From Pseudomonas proteolytica (lineage in GTDB: Bacteria > Pseudomonadota > Gammaproteobacteria > Pseudomonadales > Pseudomonadaceae): a stretch of DNA of 64,000 nucleotides. Shown piece after piece: positions 56,211-64,000 of this stretch (the first letter of the stretch is position 1; each line of letters opens with the position of its first letter). The stretch covers positions 1 to 64,000 of the forward strand of contig NZ_VFEV01000009.1 of NCBI RefSeq assembly GCF_007858275.1, written 5' to 3'. Both the position numbers and the translations under genes were made by a program. Below the pieces are notes generated by a model. It was not told the DNA's origin. It did no database searches and saw nothing but the letters and a program-made list of their open reading frames with translations.

Positions 56211-57197
56211 TCACCCCCCACTCATGTTCATAAACCGCACCACCTGCACCTCGCCCTCCCCGGTAAAGTCATGGCGCAGTGGTTTACCCCGCAGCGCCTT
56301 GTGCAGCGCTTCCACCAACGGCCGGTCATCCAACGGATAGCGGCGCAGCAACGCACGAAAATCCACCGCGTTGTCCTGCCCCAGGCACAGCAGCAACTGC
56401 CCTTCCACCGTCATCCGTACCCGGTTGCAGCTGGCGCAGAAGTTGTGGGAGTTGGGCGAGATAAAGCCGATGCGCGTCTGCGAATGCCGGGCCAGGCGCA
56501 CGTAACGTGCCGGGCCGCCGCTGTTTTCGGTGCTGTCGAGCAGCGAGTGATGCTCGGCAATCAAGGCCCGAACCTGCTCGCTGGAACAAAAGGATTCGCC
56601 CCGCGAGCGCCCCACATCCCCCAACGGCATCTCTTCGATAAAGCTGATATCGATGCCCTGGTCGATGGCGTACTGCACCAGCGCCGGCACTTCATCAAAG
56701 TTGCGGCCCTTCATCACCACGCAGTTGAGCTTGACCCGCTCGAACCCGGCATCCCGGGCGGCCTCGATGCCGCCCAGCACCTGGCGCAAGTCGCCGTTGC
56801 GGGTGATCGCGCGAAAACGTTCGGGGTCGAGGCTGTCGAGGCTGATATTCATGCGTTTGACCCCAGCCTCCACCAGCGGCCGCGCCAGGCGGCCCAGTTG
56901 CGAGCCGTTGCTGGTCATGACCAGTTCGCGCAAGCCGGGCAACGCGGCGATGTGGCGGCACAGCTCGACAATGCCCGGGCGGATCAGCGGCTCGCCCCCG
57001 GTCAGGCGGATCTTGCGCACACCCTGGCTGACGAACACCGTCGCCAGCCGTTGCAGCTCCTCCAGGGTCAACACCTGCTGGCGCGGCAGGAAGGTCATGT
57101 TTTTTGCCATGCAATACACACAGCGAAAATCACAACGATCAGTCACCGACAACCGCAGGTAGTCAATGGAACGGCCCACACCATCCACCAGGCTCAT
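56211..57197 (-). CDS. moaA: GTP 3',8-cyclase MoaA (molybdenum cofactor synthesis)
   Basis: 328 residues from the ATG at 57197, one base from the stop of the upstream isomerase gene; a longer frame is open but redundant. Radical SAM cluster Cys motif CDFRCVYC, the GGEPLIR motif and the C-terminal second cluster region [18 protein letters not shown]. It converts GTP to 3',8-cyclo-GTP, the first step to molybdopterin, needed by nitrate reductase. Last gene of the nar operon layout, as moaA1 in P. aeruginosa. Confidence 0.95.
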   Translation of the reverse strand: MSLVDGVGRSIDYLRLSVTDRCDFRCVYCMAKNMTFLPRQQVLTLEELQRLATVFVSQGVRKIRLTGGEPLIRPGIVELCRHIAALPGLRELVMTSNGSQLGRLARPLVEAGVKRMNISLDSLDPERFRAITRNGDLRQVLGGIEAARDAGFERVKLNCVVMKGRNFDEVPALVQYAIDQGIDISFIEEMPLGDVGRSRGESFCSSEQVRALIAEHHSLLDSTENSGGPARYVRLARHSQTRIGFISPNSHNFCASCNRVRMTVEGQLLLCLGQDNAVDFRALLRRYPLDDRPLVEALHKALRGKPLRHDFTGEGEVQVVRFMNMSGG

Positions 57198-57198
57198 G

Positions 57199-58095
57199 TC
57201 ACTGCACCAACGGCGAGTCGGCGCCCTGCAGCGCGATGCCACGTACATCGGCCGCGCCAATCAGGGTTTGCAGGTATTGCACCAGCGCCTTCTGCCACAC
57301 CCCTTGCTGCAACTGGGTGCGAATCGCTGTGGCGACCGCCTCGTAGGGCAGCGGCTGGCCTTCGATGCGCTGATCGACGCAGATCACATGCCAGCCGTAG
57401 CGGCTTTCCAGGGGTTTGCTGGCCAGGCCCGGGGCCAGGGTAAACAATTGGCGCTCCAACTCTGGCACGGTCTGGCCTTTGCTCACCTGCCCCAACGAAC
57501 CGCCCTGGGCCTTGGACGGGCACGCCGAGTACTTCAAGGCCAGGTCGGCAAAGCTGGCCGGTGACTCTTGCAGGCTCAACAACAACACCTCGGCCTGGGA
57601 ATGCGCGACATGCCGCGCCTCGGCGTCGTCCGGCGCACACTCCAGCAAAATGTGCCGTACCGCGAGCAACGGCGCGCTGTGAAAGCGCCCGCGATTGCTT
57701 TCGAAGTAGCGCACACAGGTGGCCTCGTCACAGTCCGGCACCTTGACTTCACGCTCCAGCAACAGGCGGGTCGCTGCCTCTTCTTCGTTCTCGCCGGCGC
57801 CGACTTCCAGCAACACTCCCAGCTCACGAATCCGCTGCTGTAGCAGCTCACGGATCACCAAGGCGCGGGCGGCGAGGAACACCGCTTCCTCGCGACTCTC
57901 AGCCGGGTGATATTGCAGTTCCTGAGCCATCGCCTCGGGGGTAATCTGCACCCCGTTGACGCTGACAATCGGCCATTCCTGTTCGCTGCTGGCGATCAGT
58001 TGCGGCTCGACGGCCACCACCACTTCCGGCTCTTTGGCCGAAGAGCTGCAACCACCACCGCCGCTGCCGCCACCACATCCGCATCCTGTAGTCAT
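57199..58095 (-). CDS. parvulin-type peptidyl-prolyl isomerase of the nar operon
   Basis: 298 residues from the ATG at 58095 (GAGGAG upstream). N-terminus is an unusual Cys/Gly/Ser-rich stretch (Cys5, Cys7, Cys16 within the first 18 residues); then a helical region and a PpiC-type rotamase domain (about 170-265: [59 protein letters not shown]). Nar-linked parvulins resemble NifM and are thought to help fold the nitrate reductase. Whether the Cys-rich start binds metal is inference. Overlap-free, ten bases from narI. Confidence 0.9.
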   Translation of the reverse strand: MTTGCGCGGGSGGGGCSSSAKEPEVVVAVEPQLIASSEQEWPIVSVNGVQITPEAMAQELQYHPAESREEAVFLAARALVIRELLQQRIRELGVLLEVGAGENEEEAATRLLLEREVKVPDCDEATCVRYFESNRGRFHSAPLLAVRHILLECAPDDAEARHVAHSQAEVLLLSLQESPASFADLALKYSACPSKAQGGSLGQVSKGQTVPELERQLFTLAPGLASKPLESRYGWHVICVDQRIEGQPLPYEAVATAIRTQLQQGVWQKALVQYLQTLIGAADVRGIALQGADSPLVQ

Positions 58096-58105
58096 GACGT
58101 TCTCC

Positions 58106-58783
58106 TCACTTCTGCCGCACGATTTGATAACGACGGCCCAGGTACCAGATCGGCGCACTGACCATGTGCACCAGACGGGTAAACGGGAACAGTACAAACA
58201 GGCTCAGGCCCAGCGCCACGTGCGCCTTGTAGATCAGGCTCACCGGGGCAATCGCCGCCGCTGCTTCCACCGGCCGCAGCAACACCACGTTCTGCGCCCA
58301 GTCCGCGAGCATCACCATCACCGAACCGTCCATATGCCCGGTCGACGCAACGATAGTCAGCAAACCCAGGACCAGCTGCGCCAGCAACACCAGCAAGATC
58401 AGGATGTCCGATGGGCTTGATGTGGCCCGCACCCGTGGATCAGTGAGGCGACGATTGACCAGCATCACCAGGCCCACCAGGCACAGCAAGCCGAAGAAAC
58501 CACCGGAGACCATCGCCAGCAGCTGCTTGTTTTCGGTACTGATCACATGGTGGTAGATCGACGCCGGCGTCAGCAGGCCGACAAAATGCCCGGCCAGCAC
58601 GAACAGCACGCCGATATGGAAGAAGTTGCTCGCCACACGCATGCCACGGTTATTGAGCATCTGGCTGGAGCCGGCCTTCCAGGTGTACTGCGACAGGTCA
58701 AACCGCGCCCAACTGCCCAACAGGCAGATGGCCAGGGCGACATACGGATACACGCCAAATACCAGCAAATTCCACTTAGACAT
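58106..58783 (-). CDS. narI: nitrate reductase gamma subunit (cytochrome b)
   Basis: 225 residues from the ATG at 58783, which has the strong AAGGAGGTG site; the open frame upstream of it belongs to narJ shadow. Five transmembrane helices with the His ligands for two b-hemes (FHIG in helix 2 and KAHVAL in the last). Takes electrons from quinol and passes them to NarH. Overlaps narJ by eight bases. Confidence 0.95.
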   Translation of the reverse strand: MSKWNLLVFGVYPYVALAICLLGSWARFDLSQYTWKAGSSQMLNNRGMRVASNFFHIGVLFVLAGHFVGLLTPASIYHHVISTENKQLLAMVSGGFFGLLCLVGLVMLVNRRLTDPRVRATSSPSDILILLVLLAQLVLGLLTIVASTGHMDGSVMVMLADWAQNVVLLRPVEAAAAIAPVSLIYKAHVALGLSLFVLFPFTRLVHMVSAPIWYLGRRYQIVRQK

Positions 58784-59531
58784 TACCCACCTCCTTGGCT
58801 GGCACGGCGGCCAGCCCTTCGTGCTGAAAATCCACCCAGTGCAACGGCACCGCACTTTCTTCGCGGGCCTTGCCCGGCGCGCTGGGCATGGCGCTGCAAC
58901 GGTCCTGCTGCTCGGCCTGCATAAAGTCCACGGCCTCCTCTTCCCAGACTTTGTCCAGGGCTTCGAGGGAGTCGTCGCGCACTTCGGCGGCAACCTGGGC
59001 GCGCAACTCGGCAATCGCCTGGTGCGGCTCGGCGCCGCTGATCTGCAACAGCGCACGGAAGCAACTGGCATAGGCGCTTTCGCGCTCGTCCAGGCGCGCC
59101 GCCAGCAAGGCCAGCAGGTGCGCCACATCCGCCAGGCCCTCGCGGGCCTCGATGTCTTCGCGGGTGGACAGAAACTCCAGGTACAACGGGATGTAGTCCG
59201 GCAGCTCCTTGACGCCGATGGCGAACCCGGCCTCCTGGTACTGGGCCATCATGTCGACCATGGCCTGGCCGCGATCGCGCGACTCGCCATGCACGTGTTC
59301 GAACAACAGCAGCGACAGCGAGCGACCGCGGCCAAACAACGCACCGTAGTGCTCCTGGCCATCCATCAGGTCATTGCTGCAGATCAGCTCCAACAGCTCG
59401 AACAACGCACCACGCTGCTTGGGGCTGATTTCCCGCGATTCGAGAATCGCCTGCTCCAGTTCATCGCGGCCGTTCACCAGGGTTTCGGTGGGATAGTCCA
59501 GCAGCAACGAGATCACTTTAAGAATGCGCAT
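58776..59531 (-). CDS. narJ: nitrate reductase assembly chaperone
   Basis: 251 residues. NarJ/TorD-family chaperone that holds NarG until the molybdenum cofactor is in place. Typical start MRILKVISLLLDYPTETL and the family region LLLFEHVHGESRDRGQAMVDM. The C-terminal 50 residues are acidic and longer than in E. coli. Four bases separate it from narH; it overlaps narI. Confidence 0.94.
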   Translation of the reverse strand: MRILKVISLLLDYPTETLVNGRDELEQAILESREISPKQRGALFELLELICSNDLMDGQEHYGALFGRGRSLSLLLFEHVHGESRDRGQAMVDMMAQYQEAGFAIGVKELPDYIPLYLEFLSTREDIEAREGLADVAHLLALLAARLDERESAYASCFRALLQISGAEPHQAIAELRAQVAAEVRDDSLEALDKVWEEEAVDFMQAEQQDRCSAMPSAPGKAREESAVPLHWVDFQHEGLAAVPAKEVGNV

Positions 59532-59534
59532 GGC

Positions 59535-61073
59535 TCAGTCCTCCCAGATCTGTACGGTTTTCAGCACGTCGCGGCGGTTGGCCTTCTTCGCCCCGAACAT
59601 ATTGGTGTCGGAGCTGCCACTGCAGCCGCTGCCAAAGCTGAAACCACAACCGGAACGCTCGGCAAACGCATCGCTCATCGCGTCTTCACGGTGGGCGCTG
59701 GGCACTACAAAACGGTCTTCGTAGTTGGCAATCGCCAGGTAGCGGTACATCTCTTCCACCTGGGCAACGCTCAGGTCGACGTCGGCCAGCACTTGCAGGT
59801 CCTCCACACCGTCCACTTGCTGTGAGCGCTTGAAGGCGCGCATGGCCAGCAGGCGTTTAAGCGCACGCTTGACCGGCTTTTCGTCACCGGCAGTCAGCAT
59901 ATTGGCCAGGTAGCGCAGCGGGATGCGCAGGCTGTCGACATCCGGGATCACCCCGTTCATGCCCACGGTGCCAGCAGCGGCGGCGTTCTGGATCGGCGAC
60001 AGCGGCGGCACGTACCAGACCATCGGCAAGGTGCGGTATTCCGGGTGCAGCGGCAGCGCCAGCTTCCAGTCCACGGCCATTTTGTACACCGGCGAACGCT
60101 GGGCCGAGTCGATCACCGACTGCGGTACACCATCGGCCAGGGCCTGGCGGATCACCGCCGGGTCATTGGGGTCGAGGAAGATTTCCAGCTGCTTCTCGTA
60201 CAGGTCGTGCTCGTTGGCGGTGCTCGCCACTTCGCTGATGCGGTCGGCGTCATACAGCAACACGCCGAGGTAGCGGATCCGCCCGACGCAGGTTTCCGCG
60301 CAGACGGTGGGCATGCCCGCTTCGATCCGTGGGTAGCAGAAGATGCACTTCTCGGATTTGCCGCTTTTCCAGTTGAAGTAGATTTTCTTGTACGGGCAGC
60401 CGCTGATGCACATGCGCCAGCCGCGGCATTTTTCCTGGTCGATCAGGACGATGCCGTCCTCTTCACGCTTGTAGATCGCGCCGCTGGGGCACGATGCCGC
60501 GCACGCCGGGTTCAGGCAGTGCTCGCACAGGCGCGGCAGGTACATCATGAAGGTGTTTTCGTACTCGCCATAAATGTCGGCCTGGATCTGGTCGAAGTTC
60601 TTGTCCTTGCGGCGCTTGGCGAACTCGGTGCCGAGGATTTCTTCCCAGTTGGGGCCCCACTCGATTTTCTCCATGCGCTTGCCCGACACCACCGAACGCG
60701 GGCGCGCAGTGGGTTGGTGCTCGCCCAGGGGCGCGGTGTGCAGGTGCTGGTAGTCGAAGTCGAACGGCTCGTAGTAGTCGTCCAGGCTCGGCAGGTCCGG
60801 GTTGGCGAAGATGTTCGCCAACACGCGGAACTTGCCGCCGATACGTGGGTTGATCGAGCCGTTGGCGTTACGGATCCAGCCGCCCTTCCACTTGTCCTGG
60901 TTTTCCCACTCCTTGGGGTAGCCGATGCCCGGCTTGGATTCAACGTTGTTGAACCAGGCGTATTCCATGCCTTCGCGGCTGGTCCAGACGTTTTTGCAGG
61001 TGATGGAGCAGGTGTGGCAGCCGATGCACTTGTCCAGGTTCAGGACCATGCCGATTTGTGAGCGAATCTTCAT
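59535..61073 (-). CDS. narH: nitrate reductase beta subunit (four Fe-S clusters)
   Basis: 512 residues from the ATG at 61073. Cysteine clusters CIGCHTCSITC, CEHCLNPAC...SCP, CRGWRMCISGCPYKK (Trp replaces one Cys, the usual 3Fe-4S pattern) and CIFCYPRIEAGMPTVC mark the electron wire between NarI and NarG. The C-terminal about 35 residues include a Gly/Ser/Cys-rich tail (CGFSFGSGCSG, about 475-490) not needed for the clusters. One base from narG. Confidence 0.96.
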   Translation of the reverse strand: MKIRSQIGMVLNLDKCIGCHTCSITCKNVWTSREGMEYAWFNNVESKPGIGYPKEWENQDKWKGGWIRNANGSINPRIGGKFRVLANIFANPDLPSLDDYYEPFDFDYQHLHTAPLGEHQPTARPRSVVSGKRMEKIEWGPNWEEILGTEFAKRRKDKNFDQIQADIYGEYENTFMMYLPRLCEHCLNPACAASCPSGAIYKREEDGIVLIDQEKCRGWRMCISGCPYKKIYFNWKSGKSEKCIFCYPRIEAGMPTVCAETCVGRIRYLGVLLYDADRISEVASTANEHDLYEKQLEIFLDPNDPAVIRQALADGVPQSVIDSAQRSPVYKMAVDWKLALPLHPEYRTLPMVWYVPPLSPIQNAAAAGTVGMNGVIPDVDSLRIPLRYLANMLTAGDEKPVKRALKRLLAMRAFKRSQQVDGVEDLQVLADVDLSVAQVEEMYRYLAIANYEDRFVVPSAHREDAMSDAFAERSGCGFSFGSGCSGSSDTNMFGAKKANRRDVLKTVQIWED

Positions 61074-61074
61074 C

Positions 61075-64000
61075 TCAGTTCTCCTCGATATCGGTCGGCA
61101 ATGGACGCGGCAGATCATCACCGCTGGAACCATCGAGCCAATCGACCTTGACCATCTTGCGCACCACCACGAATTCATCGCGGTTGCAGCCGACTGTGCC
61201 GTAATAGTTGAAACCGTAGGCCTGCTGGGCATAGCCGCCGATCATGTGGGTCGGCTTGAGCACCACGCGGGTCACCGAGTTGTGGTGGCCGCCACGGGTC
61301 TTGGTGGTTTCCGAACCCGGTACGTTCACGATGCGTTCCTGGGCGTGGTACATCATCACCATGCCCTCCTTGACCCGCTGGCTGACCACCGCACGGGCGG
61401 TCAGGGCGCCGTTGACGTTGAAGCACTCGATCCAGTCGTTGTCCTCGATCCCGGCGCGCTTGGCGTCGATTTCCGAGAGCCACACAATCGGGCCGCCACG
61501 GCTGAGGGTGAGCATCAGCAGGTTGTCGCTGTAGGTGCTGTGGATCCCCCACTTCTGGTGCGGAGTGATCCAGTTCAGGACGATTTCGGTCTCGCCATTG
61601 CTGCGTTTGCCCTTCACCCCTTCGATGGTGCGGGTGTTGACCGGTGGCCGGTAGCTCATCAATTGCTCGCCGAACGCCTGCATCCACGGGTGATCCTGGT
61701 AGAACTGCTGGCGGCCGGTGATGGTGCGCCATGGGATGTTTTCATGGACGTTGGTGTAGCCGGCGTTGTAGCTCACGTGCTCATCTTCCAGGCCCGACCA
61801 GGTGGGGCTGGAGATGATCTTGCGCGGCTGCGCCTGGATATCGCGGAAGCGGATCGCTTCGTGGGCCTTGGAAATCGCCAGGTGGCTGTGGTCGATGCCG
61901 GTGAATTCCGACAGCGCGGCCCAGGCTTTCAAGGCGACCTTGCCGTTGGTTTCCGGGGCCAGGGACAGGATCACTTCGGCGGCGTCGATGGCGGTGTCGA
62001 TCTTTGGCCGGCCATGGCTGATGCCCGCATCGCCTTCGTGGTGATTGAGTTCGCCAAGGAACTGGACTTCCTCATCGGTATTCCAGTTGATGCCCTTGCC
62101 GCCGTTGCCGAGTTTTTCCAGCATCGGGCCCAGGGACGAGAACTGCTTGTAGATGTTCGGGTAATCGCGCTCCACCACCGCCATGTTTGGCGCGTTCTTG
62201 CCCGGTACCGGCGCCACACCGGCGCTTTTCCAGTCGGTGCCGCCAAACGGCTGGGCCAGTTCGCCGACGCTGTCATGCATCAACGGCACGGTGACCAGGT
62301 CTTGTTCCACGCCCAAGTGGCCGACCGACATGGCCGAGAACGCCTTGGCGATACCTTTGTAGATTTCCCAGTCCGAACGCGACTCCCACGCAGGATCGAT
62401 CGCCGCCGACAGCGGGTGAATGAACGGGTGCATGTCCGAGGTGTTCATGTCGTCTTTTTCGTACCAGGTTGCGGTCGGCAACACGATGTCGGAATAGACG
62501 CAGGTGGAGGACATGCGGAAGTCCAGGGTGGTCACCAGGTCCAGCTTGCCGATGGCGCCGTCTTCGACCCACTCGGCCTCGGTCGGCTTGCATTCGGTGC
62601 TGTGGCCGATGTCTTCGTTCATCACCCCGTTCTTGGTGCCCAGCAGGTACTTGAGCATGTACTCATGGCCCTTGCCCGACGAACCGAGCAGGTTGGAACG
62701 CCAGATAAACATGTTGCGCGGGAAGTTCACCGGGCTGTCCGGCTGCTCGCAGGCAAAGCGCAAGCTGCCGTCCTGCCAGGACTTGACCACGTAGTCTTTC
62801 GGGTCCATGCCAGCGGCCGCCGCGTCGCGGCAGATATGCAGCGGGTTGGTATTGAGTTGTGGCGCGCTGGGCAACCAGCCGGCGCGTTCGGCGCGGATGT
62901 TGTAGTCCAGGGCATGCTCGGGGAACTGCGACTTGTCAGCCAGCGGCGAGAGGATGTCGTGCATGCTCATCTTCTCGTGGCGCCATTGCGAGCTGTGGCC
63001 ATAGAAGAAGCTGGTGCCGTTCATTTGGCGTGGCGGACGGTTCCAGTCCAAACCAAAGGCCAGGGGCAGCCAGCCGCATTGCGGGCGCAGTTTTTCCTGG
63101 CCCACATAGTGCGCCCAACCGCCACCGGTCTGGCCGACGCAACCGCAGAGCATGAGCATATTGATCAGCCCGCGGTAGTTCATGTCCATGTGGTACCAGT
63201 GGTTCATCGCCGCGCCGACGATGATCATCGAGCGACCACGGGTCTTGTCGGCGTTGTCGGCAAACTCGCGGGCGATCTGGATCGCCTTCTCACGGCTGAC
63301 GCCGGTGATTGCTTCCTGCCATGCCGGTGTACCCGGCACGCTGGCGTCGTTGTAGTCCTTGGCCACATTGCTGCCGCCCAGGCCACGGTCGATGGCCAGG
63401 TTGGCGGCGGACAGGTCGAACACCGTCGCCACTTTGGCCACCGTGCCATCAGCCAGGGTCACGCTGTGCACCGGCACCCGGCGGAACTGCACGGCATCGC
63501 CGGCCACGTGCTGAAAGTAGTCGTGGGCTTCACCGGCAAAATACGGGAACGCCACTTCGGCGACGTCATCGCCGATCAGGCTCAGTTTCAGGTCGATCTC
63601 GCGGCCTTCACCGCCTTCTTTGGCGAGGATGTTCCACTTGCCCTTCTCGCCCCAGCGATAGCCGATGGCGCCTTGTGGCGAGACCAGTTCGCCGCTCTCG
63701 TCGAGGGCGATGGTTTTCCATTCCGGGTTGTTGTCCTGGCCCAGATTGTCGACCAGGTCCGACGCGCGCAAAAAGCGGTCGGGCTGGAAGCCTGCGCCCG
63801 GGGCAAAGCCGGTCATGGGCTTGAGCATCACCAACACGGGCAAGTCGGTGTAGCGCTTGGCATAGTCGGTGAAGTACGCGCTGGGCTTGTCCAGGTGAAA
63901 TTCTTTGAAGATCACATGGTTGAACGCCTGGGCCAACGCGGCGTCAGTGCCCTGCTTAGGGTTGAGCCACAGGTCGGTAAGCTTGGCCACTTCCGAATAG
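61075..64000 (-). CDS. narG: nitrate reductase alpha subunit, C-terminal part (5' end outside the window)
   Basis: About 974 residues of an expected 1250 are inside; the N-terminal part with the 4Fe-4S motif and the Tat-like start is beyond the right edge. The visible part has the molybdopterin-binding region: NHWYHMDMNYRGLINMLMLCGCVGQTGGGWAHYVGQEK, the FFYGHSSQWRHEKM and the IGHSTECKPTEAEW segments, and the C-terminal NYYGTVGCNRDEF. It reduces nitrate to nitrite as the catalytic subunit on the cytoplasmic face. Confidence 0.97.
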   Translation of the reverse strand, partial: YSEVAKLTDLWLNPKQGTDAALAQAFNHVIFKEFHLDKPSAYFTDYAKRYTDLPVLVMLKPMTGFAPGAGFQPDRFLRASDLVDNLGQDNNPEWKTIALDESGELVSPQGAIGYRWGEKGKWNILAKEGGEGREIDLKLSLIGDDVAEVAFPYFAGEAHDYFQHVAGDAVQFRRVPVHSVTLADGTVAKVATVFDLSAANLAIDRGLGGSNVAKDYNDASVPGTPAWQEAITGVSREKAIQIAREFADNADKTRGRSMIIVGAAMNHWYHMDMNYRGLINMLMLCGCVGQTGGGWAHYVGQEKLRPQCGWLPLAFGLDWNRPPRQMNGTSFFYGHSSQWRHEKMSMHDILSPLADKSQFPEHALDYNIRAERAGWLPSAPQLNTNPLHICRDAAAAGMDPKDYVVKSWQDGSLRFACEQPDSPVNFPRNMFIWRSNLLGSSGKGHEYMLKYLLGTKNGVMNEDIGHSTECKPTEAEWVEDGAIGKLDLVTTLDFRMSSTCVYSDIVLPTATWYEKDDMNTSDMHPFIHPLSAAIDPAWESRSDWEIYKGIAKAFSAMSVGHLGVEQDLVTVPLMHDSVGELAQPFGGTDWKSAGVAPVPGKNAPNMAVVERDYPNIYKQFSSLGPMLEKLGNGGKGINWNTDEEVQFLGELNHHEGDAGISHGRPKIDTAIDAAEVILSLAPETNGKVALKAWAALSEFTGIDHSHLAISKAHEAIRFRDIQAQPRKIISSPTWSGLEDEHVSYNAGYTNVHENIPWRTITGRQQFYQDHPWMQAFGEQLMSYRPPVNTRTIEGVKGKRSNGETEIVLNWITPHQKWGIHSTYSDNLLMLTLSRGGPIVWLSEIDAKRAGIEDNDWIECFNVNGALTARAVVSQRVKEGMVMMYHAQERIVNVPGSETTKTRGGHHNSVTRVVLKPTHMIGGYAQQAYGFNYYGTVGCNRDEFVVVRKMVKVDWLDGSSGDDLPRPLPTDIEEN

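Overview
The window looks like chromosomal DNA of a Pseudomonas of the P. fluorescens group. It is GC-rich with dense, short-spaced genes. The order ABC peptide importer - mltD - gloB - methyltransferase - rnhA - dnaQ - ldcA matches, from memory, the P. aeruginosa PA1807-PA1818 region. The intergenic gaps carry about ten REP/REPIN palindromes of the kind known from P. fluorescens. I saw no tRNA, rRNA, CRISPR array, insertion sequence or prophage. GC bias makes many long antisense reading frames; these were discarded.

Layout. 1-7.2 kb: REP elements, nfuA (Fe-S carrier), cti (fatty-acid cis/trans isomerase) and metH. 7.2-8.0 kb: tandem array of about 180-bp REPIN units. 8.0-15.1 kb: one giant gene for a dermonecrotic-toxin-like/LRR/NEL E3 ubiquitin ligase. 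15.2-22.0 kb: DUF2970 protein, an orphan periplasmic binding protein, a 37-residue membrane peptide, cysI with its DUF934 partner, an FMN reductase, a small unknown protein, a LysR regulator and a GNAT acetyltransferase. 22.0-29.4 kb: ldcA, dnaQ, a DUF2388 protein, rnhA, a methyltransferase, gloB and mltD. 29.6-37.0 kb: a YejABEF/Npp-type peptide importer with two tandem binding proteins, the first interrupted by an in-frame amber codon. 37.2-41.4 kb: an ECF sigma / FecR / TonB-receptor iron-signalling set. 41.5-46.8 kb: AraC regulator, LysE exporter, nudK, a membrane diguanylate cyclase, a lipoprotein hydrolase and two small proteins. 46.9-50.0 kb: ftrABCD-like ferrous iron uptake operon. 50.2-51.8 kb: chemoreceptor. 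52-64 kb: an anaerobic block with nrdG, a separately encoded glycyl-radical segment of NrdD, nrdD, a YhcG-type nuclease, moaA, a parvulin-type isomerase and narIJHG. narG runs off the right edge.

How the parts fit. Three themes stand out. Iron: nfuA, the FecIR/receptor set and ftrABCD, the last two each with a candidate Fur site. Sulfur and one-carbon metabolism: cysI and metH. Anaerobic life: nitrate respiration, MoaA for the molybdenum cofactor and class III ribonucleotide reductase, with an FNR/Anr-like site upstream of nrdD.

Most notable are the split class III reductase, in which the Gly-radical motif sits in its own 51-codon gene and a REP arm supplies the stop codon of the large gene; the NEL ubiquitin-ligase giant with three repeated helical/LRR modules and no visible secretion system; the amber-interrupted binding-protein gene; and the REPIN amplification next to metH.
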